NCBI GenBank assembly: GCA_019634415.1
Contig: JAHQVJ010000246.1
Coordinates: forward strand, 1-64,000
Reading direction: 5' to 3'
DNA: 64,000 nucleotides
Origin: Myxococcales bacterium
Lineage (GTDB): Bacteria > Myxococcota_A > UBA796 > GCA-2862545
Shown here: positions 16,655 to 28,703 of the stretch, in pieces
How positions within the stretch are numbered: position 1 is the stretch's first letter
How the letters are laid out: each line of letters opens with the position of its first letter
Notes under the pieces: generated by a model
Database searches by the model: none
What the model was told of the DNA's origin: nothing
The model's input: only the letters and a program-made list of their open reading frames with translations
Translations under genes and position numbers: made by a program

Positions 16655-17089
16655 ATGCGTACCTACAGCGCCAAGCCTGGCGAAATCGAGCGCAACTGGT
16701 TCGTGGTGGATGCCTCCGAGTACGAGCTCGGGCGCCTTGCCACTCGGATCGCCACGGTGTTGCGCGGAAAGCACAAGCCGGCCTTCACGCCCCACGTCGA
16801 TGTGGGAGACTTCGTGGTGGTCATCAATGCGGATCAGGTCAAGCTGACCGGTCGTAAGCTCGACCAGAAGCAATACCACCGGTATTCCGGGTACCCGGGC
16901 GGGTTGCGCTCGCGGGACGCACGGGACGTGCGGGAGAACGACCCCGATCGCATGATCCGTCAGGCGGTCCGGGGCATGCTCCCCAAGAACCGGCTGTCGC
17001 GTTCGATCCTGACCAAGCTCAAGGTGTACGGCGGTGGGGAGCATCCTCACGCCGCGCAGAACCCGCAACCCTTCCCAAGCGTGCTCTGA
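16655..17089 (+). CDS. rplM: 50S ribosomal protein L13
   Basis: Early-assembling 23S rRNA-binding protein. 144 residues with the typical segments [36 protein letters not shown] and MLPKNRLS. It is followed 16 bases later by rpsI, the universal pairing. The leader contains a strong hairpin with a T-run; L13 leaders that regulate this operon are known in some phyla, and whether this one does so is open. Confidence 0.97.
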   Translation: MRTYSAKPGEIERNWFVVDASEYELGRLATRIATVLRGKHKPAFTPHVDVGDFVVVINADQVKLTGRKLDQKQYHRYSGYPGGLRSRDARDVRENDPDRMIRQAVRGMLPKNRLSRSILTKLKVYGGGEHPHAAQNPQPFPSVL

Positions 17090-17105
17090 CATACGGGTGG
17101 CATCG

Positions 17106-17504
17106 ATGGCATCGGATCTGGTTCAGTACTACGGCACCGGCCGCCGGAAGACGGCGAGCGCGCGGGTGTTCCTGCGGCCCGGCAATGGCCACCTCTTCGT
17201 CAACAAGCGGCCCCTCGAGGAGTACTTTCCTCGGCCCACGTTGGTGATGGACCTCATGCAGCCCCTCGTCCTCACGGAGACGAAGGAGAAGTTCGACGCC
17301 CACATCACGGTGCGTGGCGGCGGACTGAACGGGCAGGCGGGTGCGGTGCGACTCGGCATCGCCCGTGCGCTGCTCGAGGCCAACCCGGACTACCGGGGTG
17401 TGCTCAAGCCGGCCGGCCTGCTCACGCGTGACGCCCGCAAGGTGGAGCGCAAGAAGTACGGCCAGCGCGGTGCGCGGCGTCGCTTCCAGTTCTCCAAGCG
17501 GTAG
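17106..17504 (+). CDS. rpsI: 30S ribosomal protein S9
   Basis: S9 reaches the P-site with its basic C-terminal tail. 132 residues from ATG 17106, which gives the family start ([15 protein letters not shown]). It ends in the expected basic tail (RRRFQFSKR) that contacts the P-site tRNA anticodon loop. The open frame extends into rplM, but the longer version lacks family similarity. Confidence 0.97.
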   Translation: MASDLVQYYGTGRRKTASARVFLRPGNGHLFVNKRPLEEYFPRPTLVMDLMQPLVLTETKEKFDAHITVRGGGLNGQAGAVRLGIARALLEANPDYRGVLKPAGLLTRDARKVERKKYGQRGARRRFQFSKR

Positions 17505-17521
17505 AGCTGGTCCGAGCACCT

Positions 17522-18199
17522 GTGTGGGCAGTGATTCCGGCGCGGTTGAGTTCGACCCGCCTTCCACGAAAGGTGCTGGCCGATCTGGGCGGCCGCACGA
17601 TGCTCGAGCACGTGTGGCGTGCCACGCAGCGTGCAGGCTGCTTCGAGCGCGTGCTGGTGGCATCGGATGACGACGAGGTACTCGTCGTTGCGGACGCGTT
17701 CGGTGCGGAAGGAGTCAGATCCGGCCCGGCGTCGTCGGGAACGGCTCGGTGCGCGCGCGTGGCGCCTGTGTCACAGGCGGTGATGTGCGTGCAGGCGGAC
17801 CAACCGTTCGTCGACCCTGCACACCTAAGGGCGCTGTCATCCCTGGTGGGCGCTTCGGTCGCCGATGTGGCGACCCTGTGCACCCCGCTGGTGGGCGACC
17901 CCCACGATCGGGCTCGTGTGAAGGTGGCGGTGAACGGCCCGCTCGCCTCGGATTTCTCGCGGCTGCCGATTCCCGTGGGCGGGCCCTATCGAGTCCACCT
18001 GGGGCTGTATGCCTTCGCGCCAGGTGCTCTGGAGCGCTGTGTGGCTCATCCTCCTTCGGCGAGGTCCGAAGGGGAACAGCTGGAGCAGCTCGCCTGGCTC
18101 GATGCCGGAGAGACCATCGCCATCGCCGAGATGCAAAGGTCCGAGCCCGCGATCGACACACCCGGTCAATTGGAGGCTGCAAGGGCGCGTATGACGTGA
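17522..18199 (+). CDS. kdsB: 3-deoxy-manno-octulosonate (CMP-Kdo) cytidylyltransferase
   Basis: Activates Kdo as CMP-Kdo for lipid A core assembly. The nucleotide-binding start IPARLSSTRLPRK (about residues 5-17) and the later HLGLYAF and IDTPGQLE segments are of the KdsB type. The usual NVQGDEP motif reads VQADQPF, and the SGTDR region reads SGTARCA, so the active site is somewhat divergent; at 225 residues it is about 20-25 shorter than typical. GTG start 17 bases after rpsI. It is evidence for a Kdo-containing LPS and thus a Gram-negative envelope. Confidence 0.88.
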   Translation: MWAVIPARLSSTRLPRKVLADLGGRTMLEHVWRATQRAGCFERVLVASDDDEVLVVADAFGAEGVRSGPASSGTARCARVAPVSQAVMCVQADQPFVDPAHLRALSSLVGASVADVATLCTPLVGDPHDRARVKVAVNGPLASDFSRLPIPVGGPYRVHLGLYAFAPGALERCVAHPPSARSEGEQLEQLAWLDAGETIAIAEMQRSEPAIDTPGQLEAARARMT

Positions 18200-18232
18200 G
18201 GTGTTAATGCTGCGGGTCGTGGAGGATCGCCC

Positions 18233-19969
<1,737 letters not shown>

Positions 19970-20060
19970 GGATCTCGGGCTGGAAGGTAGGCGTAGCGCA
20001 TGCGTCCCGGATCGGGATGACGCCTCGGAAGTCCGCCTCGCAGTTGGGATAGCGGAGTTC

Positions 20061-20075
20061 GGCACGCTTCTTGCG
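20061..20075 (+). promoter_or_regulatory. Sigma-54-type promoter upstream of rpoN
   Basis: GGCAC (20061-20065), five bases, TTGC (20071-20074), with -24 GG and -12 GC at consensus spacing. The last base is G rather than A/T. The expected start is near 20086. This suggests that rpoN transcription is partly sigma-54 dependent. Confidence 0.55.
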
Positions 20076-20096
20076 AGGTGATTTTCGTGGTCAGCC

Positions 20097-20124
20097 TTTA
20101 CATGGCCAACGGGTGGCTTATAAT
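20097..20124 (+). promoter_or_regulatory. Strong sigma-70 promoter for rpoN
   Basis: TTTACA (20097-20102), 16 bases, a perfect TATAAT (20119-20124). In this GC-rich window it is the best sigma-70 match I found. Transcription would start near 20131, about 170 bases before the rpoN ATG. Confidence 0.75.
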
Positions 20125-20301
20125 GTGATCCAGTGGTGAGCTTGTCGCGGTAATCCGGCGACAACCTGCAATACCACCGGTCCTGTCGCTTGACGGCGTC
20201 GAAAGGGAGATTCGGCGCACCTGTCCAGTTTCGTCGCACCTGCGGTGCGAATGGGTCGTGGTCTGCGCGGCCGGCGCCAAGTGCGCGTTCACGGGGGAAG
20301 C

Positions 20302-21756
20302 ATGGGTACCGAGTTCCGAATCAGCCTGGAAACCCGCATCACCCAGAACATGGTGATGACCCCCCGGCTGCAGCAGGCCATCAAGCTCCTTCAGCTGAAC
20401 CACATGGAGATGATGCAGCACGTGCAGGAGGCGATGCTCGAGAATCCCACCATCGAGATCGTGCCCGACAGCGCTGGAGCCGAGCCGGACGGGGAGCGCG
20501 AGCTTCGTCAGCGGGCGGAGAAGACGACCAAGGAAGACCTGGTCGAGCAGCGAAATGGCCAGGAAGGCTCGGTCGACTGGGAGAAGTTCCTCGACCAGAT
20601 GCAGGACCGGGGGCCGAGGCTGCACGGAGTCACGGGCGGCACCATCCACGAGGACCTGCCGCCCATCGAGACCAACCTGACCTACGGTGAGTCGTTGGCC
20701 GACCACCTGCTGTTCCAGCTGCACATGATTCGATGTGGCGTGGACGAGCGGCGGGCCGCTGAGTCCATCGCGCACAACCTCGACGAGAAGGGCTACCTCG
20801 CCGTGCCCCTCGAAGACATCGCCACGGACGCGGACGTCGATCTAGAGGTGGCGGAAGAGGCCCTCGAGCTCGTGCAGGGACTCGATCCGCTGGGATGCGG
20901 GGCGAGGAATCTCTCCGAGTGCCTGATCATTCAGGCCCGGGTGCATCCCGATCTCCAGGCGGACGACAACTTCGTGCTGATCCTGCGGGACCACTTGGCC
21001 AACCTGGAGCGGCGGAACTATGCCGCCATCGCCCGTGATCTGGGACTCGAGCTCGAAGACGTCATCGAGTACCACAAGATGATCCACGTGCTCGAGCCGC
21101 TGCCAGGGCGGGGCTTCACAGGTGAAGATCCTCGCTACATCACGCCCGACATCTACGTGGTGCAGCGCCAAGGGGAGTGGGTCGTCCTGCTGAACGAGGA
21201 CGGCATGCCCGATCTCCGGATCAGTAGGTACTATCAGAAGATCCTGAAGGAAGCCGCGAAGCCCGATCGCGAGTACCTGCTCGACAAGCTGCGAGGGGCC
21301 GAGTTCCTCATCAAGGCGATCCACCGCCGCCGCAAGACGATCCGCGACGTGATGGAGAGCATCCTCAAGTTCCAGCGTGACTTCTTCGACCACGGCGAGG
21401 GCAGGTTGCGTCCGCTGGTGCTGCAAGACGTGGCCTCCGACGTGGGTGTTCACATGTCCACCGTGTCTCGCGCCACCACGAACAAGTACGTGGACACCCC
21501 CCACGGGATCAAGGAACTCAAGTTCTTCTTCTCCGCGGCCGTCAAGCAACAGACGGGGGGCGACATGGCCGCCGAGGCGATCAAGAGTCGCATCAAGACG
21601 CTGGTGGGCGAGGAAGACACGAAGAAGCCGTTGTCGGACCAAGCCATCGCAAACGCCCTGAAGAACGACGGGATCCGGGTCGCCCGGCGCACCGTGGCCA
21701 AGTACCGCGAGGCCATGGGGATCTTGCCGTCGTCCAAACGGAAACAAATGTTCTGA
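20302..21756 (+). CDS. rpoN: RNA polymerase sigma-54 factor RpoN
   Basis: Enhancer-dependent sigma factor that reads -24/-12 promoters. 484 residues from ATG 20302 (GGGGGAAG upstream), which restores the Gln/Leu-rich region I (MTPRLQQAIKLLQLN, about residues 16-30) that contacts activators. The acidic region II and core-binding domain follow, and the RpoN box is at residues 461-470 (ARRTVAKYRE), then the conserved SS-x-R end. hpf follows, as in most bacteria. Promoters of both sigma types precede it. Confidence 0.97.
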   Translation: MGTEFRISLETRITQNMVMTPRLQQAIKLLQLNHMEMMQHVQEAMLENPTIEIVPDSAGAEPDGERELRQRAEKTTKEDLVEQRNGQEGSVDWEKFLDQMQDRGPRLHGVTGGTIHEDLPPIETNLTYGESLADHLLFQLHMIRCGVDERRAAESIAHNLDEKGYLAVPLEDIATDADVDLEVAEEALELVQGLDPLGCGARNLSECLIIQARVHPDLQADDNFVLILRDHLANLERRNYAAIARDLGLELEDVIEYHKMIHVLEPLPGRGFTGEDPRYITPDIYVVQRQGEWVVLLNEDGMPDLRISRYYQKILKEAAKPDREYLLDKLRGAEFLIKAIHRRRKTIRDVMESILKFQRDFFDHGEGRLRPLVLQDVASDVGVHMSTVSRATTNKYVDTPHGIKELKFFFSAAVKQQTGGDMAAEAIKSRIKTLVGEEDTKKPLSDQAIANALKNDGIRVARRTVAKYREAMGILPSSKRKQMF

Positions 21757-21784
21757 GTATGGACAGCTCACCCAGGAGGGTTCG

Positions 21785-22126
21785 ATGAACCTCGAAGTCA
21801 CCTTCAAGAACCTCCGACCCCGCGACGAGCTTCGTGCTCGCGCGAACGCGCTGTACGCCAAGCTCGAACGATTCCTCGATCCATCGGCGCAGGGCACGCT
21901 GGTGGTGAACGTGGAGCACGGTGCGGCGATTCTCGAGCTCGTGGTGACCGCCCACGGGGAGACGCACACCGTCACGGAGGAGGACGAGGAGCTTCGTACG
22001 GCCCTCGACAAGCTGTTCCACACGATGGAGATGCGCCTGCGACGCCACAAAGAGCGCCGCGTGGATCGGGCTCGTCGGGGTGGTGAAGATGGCGACGACG
22101 GGTTTGTGGCCGCCGACAGCCAGTAG
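21785..22126 (+). CDS. hpf: Ribosome hibernation-promoting factor (short form)
   Basis: Binds the 30S decoding region and favours inactive 100S or 70S ribosomes in stationary phase. 113 residues with the HPF/YfiA beta-alpha-beta-beta-beta-alpha order ([10 protein letters not shown] start, [18 protein letters not shown] helix). It lacks the extra C-terminal domain of long HPF, so it is the gammaproteobacterial-size type. It lies 28 bases after rpoN with AGGAGG, the classic rpoN-hpf pairing, so both may be co-expressed under stress. Confidence 0.93.
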   Translation: MNLEVTFKNLRPRDELRARANALYAKLERFLDPSAQGTLVVNVEHGAAILELVVTAHGETHTVTEEDEELRTALDKLFHTMEMRLRRHKERRVDRARRGGEDGDDGFVAADSQ

Positions 22127-22179
22127 GGGTTAGAGCCGTCGGCCGCGCCGATGGGGGCGTGCGGCACTCGGAGATCGGC

Positions 22180-23334
22180 ATGGCACTGCAGAACTTCCTC
22201 TTCACTTCTGAGTCGGTGACGGAGGGTCACCCCGACAAGGTCTGCGACATGGTGTCCGATGCCGTGCTGGACGCGCATCTCGCCCAGGATCCGAGGGCGC
22301 GGGTGGCCTGTGAGACGGCGGTGAAGACGGGGTTCGTGCTCCTGCTCGGGGAGATCACCAGCTCGGCCACGGTCGACTACGCTTCCCTGGTCCGGGATAC
22401 CGTCCGTGACATCGGGTACACGCACTCCGACATCGGCTTCGACGGCACCACCTGCGCGGTGATGGTGGCCGTGGAGCAGCAGAGCCCCGACATCGCCATG
22501 GGCGTGGACGAGGGTAGCGAGAAGGAGCAGGGTGCTGGTGACCAGGGCATGATGTTCGGCTACGCCTGCAAGGAGACGTCCGAGCTCATGCCGGCGACGA
22601 TCTACTACGCGCACCGCATGACCGAGCGCCTGTCGGCGGTACGGCGGGACGGAACGCTGCCGTTCCTGCGACCCGACGGCAAGACGCAGGTGACGATCGA
22701 GTACCGCGACAATCAGCCCGCGCGCGTGGACGCGGTGGTGGTGAGCTCGCAGCACGCCGAGTCTGCCACCAACGAGCAGATTCGCGAAGGCATCATCGAA
22801 GAGGTGATCCGCAAGACGCTGCCCGAAGCGCTGATGGACGGCGACACGAAGTTCTACGTCAACCCCACGGGGCGCTTCGTGATCGGCGGACCCATGGGAG
22901 ATGCAGGTGTCACGGGCCGCAAGATCATCGTGGACACCTACGGCGGCCATGGCTCGCACGGTGGCGGTGCCTTCTCGGGCAAGGATCCGTCCAAGGTGGA
23001 CCGCTCGGCGGCCTACATGGGCCGCTACGTGGCCAAGAACCTGGTGGCGTCGGGCTTCTGTGACCGCGCTCTGGTGCAGCTGGCCTACGCCATCGGCGTG
23101 GCCGATCCCGTGTCCGTGATGGTGGACTCCTACGGCACGGGCAAGGTCTCCGACGAGCGCCTCGGCGAGTGTGTTCGGCAGCTGTTCCCGCTGAAGCCGC
23201 GCGGACTCATCGAGCACCTCGATCTGCTCCGCCCGATGTACCGCGGAACGGCGGCCCACGGGCACTTCGGTCGCCCCGGGTTCCCTTGGGAGAAGCTCGA
23301 CAAGGTCGAGGCGATCAAGTCGTTCCTGTCCTGA
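22180..23334 (+). CDS. metK: S-adenosylmethionine synthetase
   Basis: Makes SAM from methionine and ATP. 384 residues, family length. Signatures are [15 protein letters not shown] (about residues 9-23), [12 protein letters not shown], and the glycine-rich [16 protein letters not shown] loop. ATG 22180 matches the family N-terminus; GTG 22159 would add seven unsupported residues. I saw no SAM or SAH riboswitch in the 53-base gap after hpf. The window encodes two DNA methylases that would use its product. Confidence 0.97.
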   Translation: MALQNFLFTSESVTEGHPDKVCDMVSDAVLDAHLAQDPRARVACETAVKTGFVLLLGEITSSATVDYASLVRDTVRDIGYTHSDIGFDGTTCAVMVAVEQQSPDIAMGVDEGSEKEQGAGDQGMMFGYACKETSELMPATIYYAHRMTERLSAVRRDGTLPFLRPDGKTQVTIEYRDNQPARVDAVVVSSQHAESATNEQIREGIIEEVIRKTLPEALMDGDTKFYVNPTGRFVIGGPMGDAGVTGRKIIVDTYGGHGSHGGGAFSGKDPSKVDRSAAYMGRYVAKNLVASGFCDRALVQLAYAIGVADPVSVMVDSYGTGKVSDERLGECVRQLFPLKPRGLIEHLDLLRPMYRGTAAHGHFGRPGFPWEKLDKVEAIKSFLS

Positions 23335-23404
23335 CGTCGACCCCCGTTGCCGCGGGGGGGCATGGCGCTTAAAGCCCAGGACTTGGCATCGAGGGAGACG
23401 AGGT

Positions 23405-24586
23405 ATGGGCGACGACGCTGAGGTTCTCCGCCAGATCACGAGGGGGGACCTCAACAAGGGACTCAGGGGAGTCCCCGTGGGCACCTGCCGCACCTCGCGC
23501 GTCGATCCAGAGCACGGGGTGAGCTACGTCGGCTACGACATTGCCGAGCTGGCGTCGCTCGACCCCGAGGCCGTGGTGCATCTGCTGTTGCATCGCCGTC
23601 TTCCCACGGACGCGGAGCTCGACTCCTTTCGAGCGTCGCTGCGCGCAGTTCCTCCCCTGGATCCGCAGGTGCTGGGACTGCTTGCCGCGCTGCCGCGGCA
23701 GGGCCACCCCATGGAGTGGCTCTCGGTGGGCCTCGTGTCGATCGGGATGACGTCGAAGTCGGGTGACTACGAGGTGGACGCGCTGAACGTCATCGCGTGG
23801 GCTCCCGAGCTGGTGGCGGCGATCTACCGGATCCGATCGGGGTGGGGGGAGCCGATTCCCCGCGATCCCAGCTTGGGGCTCATCGAGAACTTCGTGCACA
23901 TGCTCGGGGTGCCCGGTGGCGACCATGCGAAGCTGAGCCAGCTGTTGCGCACATTCTACGTGCTCCACCTCGATCACGGCGGGGGCAACTTGTCCACCTT
24001 CGTGGGCAAGGCCATCGCGAGCGCGCACACGGACCTGTTCAGCAGCCTCGCTGGCGCGATGGCGGGTCTGTACGGCCCGCTGCACGGTCGCGCGAACCAG
24101 GACTGTCTGGACTTCGTCCGTCGGATCGGCACCTCCGATCCGGCCGAGGTGGAGCGATTCGTGCGGCAGGAGCTGGCACAGGGGGGCAAGATCTTCGGCT
24201 TCGGGCACGCCGTGCTGCGCAACGAGGATCCCCGAGCCACCATCGAGTACGCCCTCGGCGAGCGGATCTGCCCCGACGATCCGCTGTTCGCCACGGCACG
24301 CACCCTACGGGAGGTGGCGGTCCGGGTGCTGTCGGAGCACCCCAAGATCAGCAACCCGTACCCCAACGTCGACGCGGTGAGCGGATCGTTGCTCAACGCC
24401 ACCGGGCTGACCGACGCCAACTACTACACGCTGCTGTTCGGCCTCGCTCGGATCACCGGGATTGCGGCTCAGATCGTGGACGAGCGGGTCCGATTCCGGG
24501 GAGGGCGCGGCGTTCCCATCTATCGGCCCAAGTACGTCGCCGAGGACCAGCCAGCCCAGCGCATTGGTTCAACGTTCAGGAGCTGA
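23405..24586 (+). CDS. gltA: Citrate synthase
   Basis: Condenses oxaloacetate and acetyl-CoA. 393 residues. The catalytic framework is visible: [22 protein letters not shown] with the first catalytic His, GFGHAVLR with the second (usually GFGHRVY), and Asp in the [11 protein letters not shown] segment. It is immediately followed by sucC (one base between stop and ATG) and sucD, so this is a TCA-cycle operon. The short size and the DHGGGN motif resemble the mitochondrial-like or archaeal-like groups more than the allosteric E. coli enzyme. A 2-methylcitrate synthase role is possible but not suggested by the neighbours. Confidence 0.9.
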   Translation: MGDDAEVLRQITRGDLNKGLRGVPVGTCRTSRVDPEHGVSYVGYDIAELASLDPEAVVHLLLHRRLPTDAELDSFRASLRAVPPLDPQVLGLLAALPRQGHPMEWLSVGLVSIGMTSKSGDYEVDALNVIAWAPELVAAIYRIRSGWGEPIPRDPSLGLIENFVHMLGVPGGDHAKLSQLLRTFYVLHLDHGGGNLSTFVGKAIASAHTDLFSSLAGAMAGLYGPLHGRANQDCLDFVRRIGTSDPAEVERFVRQELAQGGKIFGFGHAVLRNEDPRATIEYALGERICPDDPLFATARTLREVAVRVLSEHPKISNPYPNVDAVSGSLLNATGLTDANYYTLLFGLARITGIAAQIVDERVRFRGGRGVPIYRPKYVAEDQPAQRIGSTFRS

Positions 24587-24587
24587 G

Positions 24588-25823
24588 ATGAAAATCCACG
24601 AGTACCAGGCGAAGTCGATTCTCCGCCGCTACGGTGTTCCTCTGCTCGATGGGGAGGCGGCGACCACCCCCGACGAAGCGGTGACCGCCGCGCAGCGAAT
24701 GGGCGGCAGCCTCTGGGTCGTCAAGTCCCAGATCCATGCCGGCGGTCGCGGGAAGGGCCGCTTCAAGGAGCAGGTCTCCGACGAGGAGGTCGACAAGGCA
24801 GCCCGGGGCGAGGACGCCGCCGGATCGGGAGGCGTGCGCTTGGCTCGCTCGGTCGAGGAAGTGCGGCAGCACGCAGCCAGCATGCTGGGGCACACGCTCG
24901 TCACGAAGCAGACGGGCATCGACGGCAAGCTCGTGAAGACCTTGTTCGTGGAGCAGGGCTGCGACATTGCCCAGGAGCTGTACCTGTCGGTCATGCTCGA
25001 CCGCAGCAACAGCCGGGTCCTGCTGATGGCCTCGTCGGCCGGCGGCATGAACATCGAGGACGTGGCCGAGTCCGATCCCGACGCCATCAAGAAGGTCTGG
25101 GTCCATCCCGCAGCCGGACTGCAGGGCTACCAGGCGCGCAAGCTCGCCTTCGGCATCGGCCTGACGGGCACCGCCATGAAGAACGCCGCCAAGTTCTTCC
25201 AGGCCATCTACAAGGCCTACTGGGACATGGACTGCGCCATGCTCGAGATCAACCCGATGGTGGTCACGGGCGACGGCCGCGTGCTGGCGCTGGACGCCAA
25301 GATGAGCTTCGACGACAACGCGCTGTACCGGCACAAGGACGTCGAGGAGATGCGCGATCCCAACGAGGAGGACGAGCAGGAGTCCGAGGCCGCCAAGTGG
25401 GACCTGTCCTACGTCAACCTGGACGGGGACATCGGCTGCATGGTGAACGGCGCGGGGCTCGCGATGTCCACCATGGACATCATCAAGTTCAAGGGCGCCG
25501 AGCCGGCCAACTTCCTGGACGTGGGGGGCGGGGCCAAGCAGGATCAGGTGGCGGCGGCGTTCCGGATCATCACGGCGGATCCCAAGGTGCGCGGCATCCT
25601 GGTCAACATCTTCGGTGGCATCATGCGCTGCGACGTGATCGCAGAAGGCGTGATCGCAGCCGTCAAGGAAGTGGGCCTGCAGGTGCCCCTCGTGGTGCGT
25701 CTGTCGGGCACCAACGCCGATCTGGGCAAGCAGATCCTGGCCAACTCCACCCTGGCCATCACTCCGGCCTCCGATCTCGACGAGGCGGCCGACGCCATCG
25801 TCAACGCCGTCAAGGGAGCGTGA
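24588..25823 (+). CDS. sucC: Succinyl-CoA synthetase (ADP-forming) beta subunit
   Basis: The ATP-grasp subunit of the TCA enzyme that couples succinyl-CoA hydrolysis to ATP. ATG 24588, with AGGAGCTGAG upstream, gives the family start [18 protein letters not shown]. Other signatures are [21 protein letters not shown] and the C-terminal [12 protein letters not shown] loop. 411 residues, somewhat longer than the usual 388; an acidic insert ([16 protein letters not shown]) accounts for little of this. Confidence 0.96.
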   Translation: MKIHEYQAKSILRRYGVPLLDGEAATTPDEAVTAAQRMGGSLWVVKSQIHAGGRGKGRFKEQVSDEEVDKAARGEDAAGSGGVRLARSVEEVRQHAASMLGHTLVTKQTGIDGKLVKTLFVEQGCDIAQELYLSVMLDRSNSRVLLMASSAGGMNIEDVAESDPDAIKKVWVHPAAGLQGYQARKLAFGIGLTGTAMKNAAKFFQAIYKAYWDMDCAMLEINPMVVTGDGRVLALDAKMSFDDNALYRHKDVEEMRDPNEEDEQESEAAKWDLSYVNLDGDIGCMVNGAGLAMSTMDIIKFKGAEPANFLDVGGGAKQDQVAAAFRIITADPKVRGILVNIFGGIMRCDVIAEGVIAAVKEVGLQVPLVVRLSGTNADLGKQILANSTLAITPASDLDEAADAIVNAVKGA

Positions 25824-25826
25824 CCG

Positions 25827-26708
25827 ATGTCCATTCTGGTCAACAGTGACACGCGCGTGGTGGTGCAGGGCATCACGGGAAGCGCAGGCTCGTTCCACAC
25901 TCAGCAGTGCATGGCCTACGGCACCAACGTGGTGGCGGGTGTAGTGCCCGGCAAGGGAGGCATGACCTTCGAGGGGTCCGTGCCGATCTTCAACACGGTG
26001 GCGGAGGCGGTGGAGAAGACTGGGGCGAACGCCTCGATGATCTTCGTGCCGCCTCCCTTCGCAGCCGATGGCATCCTGGAGTCCATCGACTCCGGCATCG
26101 ATCTGGCCATCTGCATCACGGAGGGGATCCCGGTGCGCGACATGGTGGCGGTGGCCGCCGTGCTCGAGTCGGGGGGCACCACCACGCGGCTGGTGGGTCC
26201 GAACTGTCCGGGGGTGATCACGCCGGGTCAGTGCAAGATGGGCATCATGCCGGGCCACATCCACACGCCTGGCAACGTGGGCGTGCTGTCGCGCTCGGGC
26301 ACGCTGACCTACGAGGCGGTGGGCCAGCTCTCGGCCGTGGGCCTGGGGCAGAGCACGTGCGTGGGCATCGGCGGAGACCCGATCATCGGCACGAACTTCA
26401 TCGATGTGCTCACGCTGTTCAATGCCGATCCGCAGACGGAAGCGGTGATCATGATCGGTGAGATCGGAGGCTCGGCCGAGGAAGAGGCGGCCGCCTGGAT
26501 CAAGGCGAACATGACGAAGCCCGTGGTCAGCTTCATCGCGGGAGCGACGGCTCCTCCGGGACGGCGCATGGGCCATGCGGGTGCCATCATCAGTGGTGGG
26601 CAGGGCACGGCGGAGTCCAAGTTCGCCGCGCTCCAGGACGCCGGCGTGCACATCGTGCGGTCGCCAGCCACCATGGGCAAGAAGATGGCCGAGGTCCTCG
26701 GAGCGTAG
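25827..26708 (+). CDS. sucD: Succinyl-CoA synthetase alpha subunit
   Basis: Carries the phospho-histidine intermediate and the CoA site. 293 residues. The Rossmann start is [13 protein letters not shown], a CoA-contact segment is VGPNCPGVI, and the phosphorylated His is in [14 protein letters not shown] near residue 250. It starts three bases after sucC. The operon citrate synthase-sucC-sucD ends here against a convergent ATPase gene; only 13 bases separate the two stops and I saw no terminator between them. Confidence 0.96.
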   Translation: MSILVNSDTRVVVQGITGSAGSFHTQQCMAYGTNVVAGVVPGKGGMTFEGSVPIFNTVAEAVEKTGANASMIFVPPPFAADGILESIDSGIDLAICITEGIPVRDMVAVAAVLESGGTTTRLVGPNCPGVITPGQCKMGIMPGHIHTPGNVGVLSRSGTLTYEAVGQLSAVGLGQSTCVGIGGDPIIGTNFIDVLTLFNADPQTEAVIMIGEIGGSAEEEAAAWIKANMTKPVVSFIAGATAPPGRRMGHAGAIISGGQGTAESKFAALQDAGVHIVRSPATMGKKMAEVLGA

Positions 26709-26721
26709 CCTGCGGCCGCGC

Positions 26722-27789
26722 TCAGCGGATGGCCGCCTCCGTCGGGGGGAGGTGCTCCGACAGCGCCCACAGGGCGTCCAGGGAGCGCGCCCCCTCCGCC
26801 ACCTCGGGAACGAGCCAGGCGGGGGCGCCTCCGGCTTGATCCACCAGCGCTCGAATGCGCTGCTGGTGGCGGCGTGCGCGCTCGTTCGCTTGCTCGGGCA
26901 GCGCGAGCAATGCCTGCACCATGGCGGGCCACGCGGGGTCGCTGGACGCGGCGAGCAGCGCCGCCGGATCGGGCCAGTCTCCCGCCGGCTGCAGCTGCAC
27001 CCGGTTCACCAGGAAGCCGGCGAACGTCATGCCGCGCTGCCGTAGCTCGTCGAGGAAGCCGAGCAGATCGTTGCGCTCGGGGGCGTCGGCGTGGGCCACC
27101 AGCAAGTAGGCGGTCTCGGGAGAGCTCAGGAGGGCCTCGATGGCGGCGCTCCGCTCGCGAAAGCCGGCAGACAGCTCCGCGAACAGCTCGAAGAAGCTGC
27201 GCAGGTCATCCATGACCCCGCGACCCGCCAGGCGGCGGATCACGGCGAATGCTCCGCGCGCTGCAGCACCTCGCACGCGGGCTGGATCCAGCAGGCTCGC
27301 CAGCAGCGAGCGATCCAGAAGTCCTCGCACGCGCTGGGGGGCTCGGAAGAAGTCCACCACGTGCTGGGTGGGCGGAGTGTCGAGCACCACCACGTCGAAC
27401 GCTCCGCTGTGCACCAGGTCGTGCAGCTTCTCCACCGCCATGAACTCGTGGGAGCCCGACAGACGCGTGGACAGTGCACGGTAGTAGGGATTGGCCAGCA
27501 GGCGCTGTGCGGTGTCTGCGCTGGCGCGGCTGCGGATCACGGCGTCCCAGGTGCCCTTGCGATCGAGCATCATGGCGGACAGCGAGCCGGTGGCTGCCTC
27601 CGGCAGTGCCACCGGGCGCGGCTCGTTGTCCAGTCGATCCAGCCCCAGCGCGTCTGCCAGGCGGCGAGCGGGATCGATGGTGAGGACCACCACCCGGTGT
27701 CCGGCGCGGGCCTGGGCCACCCCCAGCGCCGCCGATGTGGTCGTCTTGCCGGTTCCCCCCACGCCGCAGCAGACGAGCACGCGGGCCAT
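26722..27789 (-). CDS. Get3/ArsA-family ATPase, BagB (Rv3680)-like
   Basis: 355 residues. The P-loop reads V10-GGTGKTT, so the catalytic P-loop Lys15 is present but the signature Lys that distinguishes deviant Walker A proteins (first K of KGGxGKT) is Val. Switch-like motifs [17 protein letters not shown] and VVVLDTPPT follow. The long resemblance ([17 protein letters not shown], a YMA-like HEFMAVEKL) is to the Mycobacterium tuberculosis Rv3680 type of Get3-like ATPase, recalled from memory. It starts inside the stop of the companion ATPase gene (ATGA), which implies a heteromer. Family members handle membrane-protein or envelope functions; arsenite export is unlikely, since no ars genes or Cys pairs are seen. 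Confidence 0.82.
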   Translation of the reverse strand: MARVLVCCGVGGTGKTTTSAALGVAQARAGHRVVVLTIDPARRLADALGLDRLDNEPRPVALPEAATGSLSAMMLDRKGTWDAVIRSRASADTAQRLLANPYYRALSTRLSGSHEFMAVEKLHDLVHSGAFDVVVLDTPPTQHVVDFFRAPQRVRGLLDRSLLASLLDPARVRGAAARGAFAVIRRLAGRGVMDDLRSFFELFAELSAGFRERSAAIEALLSSPETAYLLVAHADAPERNDLLGFLDELRQRGMTFAGFLVNRVQLQPAGDWPDPAALLAASSDPAWPAMVQALLALPEQANERARRHQQRIRALVDQAGGAPAWLVPEVAEGARSLDALWALSEHLPPTEAAIR

Positions 27790-28703
27790 CAGAGCACCGC
27801 CGACAGCGCGTGGCCCACGGTGGAGGCCAGGGGAGGGCCGGCGACGGGAGCGAGGACCGGAGGGGCCATCCCACGATCGGCGACCCCCCGCCGCAGGCGC
27901 TCGATGGCGGCCTGTTGGCGCTGCTGGCGGTTCGCCTCGGCGGTGGCGAGCTCGGCCAGGCGCTCGGAGCCGGGCACGCTGGCGAGCAAGGCGGTCACCT
28001 CCTCGGGGGAAGGGCCATCGGGCAGCAGTGCCGGCCGCACTTGGTTCACCACCACCGTGTGTGGCGGCAACCCACTGCCGATCAGCTGGTCCGCCAGCTC
28101 CAATGTCTCCGACACCGGCAGCTCCTCGGGCAGCGTCACCAACACGAGCGCCGTGCGGGTCTGGTCCTCGAGGAACACCTCGATGGCCTTGGCCAGATCG
28201 TGGAAGGGGCCGGCTCGACTGATCTCGGTCATGGTGGCGGCGGCCTGAAGCAGCGTGAGTCCGTGGCCGGTGGCGGGGGCGTCCAGCACCATGCAGTCGT
28301 AGACCGGATCACCTCTCACCGGCTCGCTAATCAGGTTCTCGATCTTGCCGAGCAACAACAGATCGTGCAGGCCCGGCACCGCGTCCACGAAGGTGGCGAC
28401 GAATCGATTGCGAACCACCCGCCGCGCGAAGCCCGGCAGTCGGAGCTTGCGTGCGCCGAACTCCTCGAGGCACTCGGGGACGGTCAGCGACCAGATGTCC
28501 ACGCCGGGGTGGCCAGGCCGGAAGTCGAAGCTGCGGCCCGACAACCCGAACAGCGGCGCCAGCGCCGTGTTGTCGCCCAGCTCGGCGACGCAGGCCGAGC
28601 GGCCTTGCTCGGCGGCTGCGACTCCCAAGGCGGCCGAGATCGTGGTGCGCCCGACGCCGCCCTTGCCCAGGACCACAACGAGTCGATGATCGAGCAGTCT
28701 CAT
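27789..28703 (-). CDS. Get3/ArsA-family ATPase, BagA (Rv3679)-like, with Arg in the P-loop
   Basis: 304 residues from ATG 28703. The loop reads K14-GGVG-R19-TT: the signature Lys is present but the P-loop Lys that contacts the phosphates is Arg. Later segments [28 protein letters not shown] and VVVNQV match the Rv3679-type partner. The longer open frame upstream runs into the hydrolase gene and is not coding. It overlaps both neighbours (hydrolase stop at its ATG, its stop at the next ATG), so all three form one operon. With its partner it may form a heterodimer in which each subunit supplies what the other lacks. Confidence 0.82.
   Translation of the reverse strand: MRLLDHRLVVVLGKGGVGRTTISAALGVAAAEQGRSACVAELGDNTALAPLFGLSGRSFDFRPGHPGVDIWSLTVPECLEEFGARKLRLPGFARRVVRNRFVATFVDAVPGLHDLLLLGKIENLISEPVRGDPVYDCMVLDAPATGHGLTLLQAAATMTEISRAGPFHDLAKAIEVFLEDQTRTALVLVTLPEELPVSETLELADQLIGSGLPPHTVVVNQVRPALLPDGPSPEEVTALLASVPGSERLAELATAEANRQQRQQAAIERLRRGVADRGMAPPVLAPVAGPPLASTVGHALSAVL

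Larger units (their letters stand above)
19970..20301 (+). other. Long regulatory leader between pyrG and rpoN
   Basis: A 332-base gap with no credible gene. It contains a sigma-54-type promoter (20061), a strong sigma-70-type promoter (20097), and two hairpins in the transcribed leader: TTGTCGC/GCGACAA (20142-20164) and TCGCACC/GGTGCGA (20234-20250). I saw nothing recognisable in the first 90 bases. Confidence 0.6.

Noticed and set aside
23341-23358. CCCCCG/CGGGGG hairpin after metK as an intrinsic terminator.
   Set aside because: No T-run follows, and simple G/C runs are common at this base composition.
26722-28703. Arsenite efflux ATPase (arsA) annotation.
   Set aside because: No arsB, arsD or arsR nearby and no metal-binding Cys set; the sequences fit the Get3/Bag-type group better.
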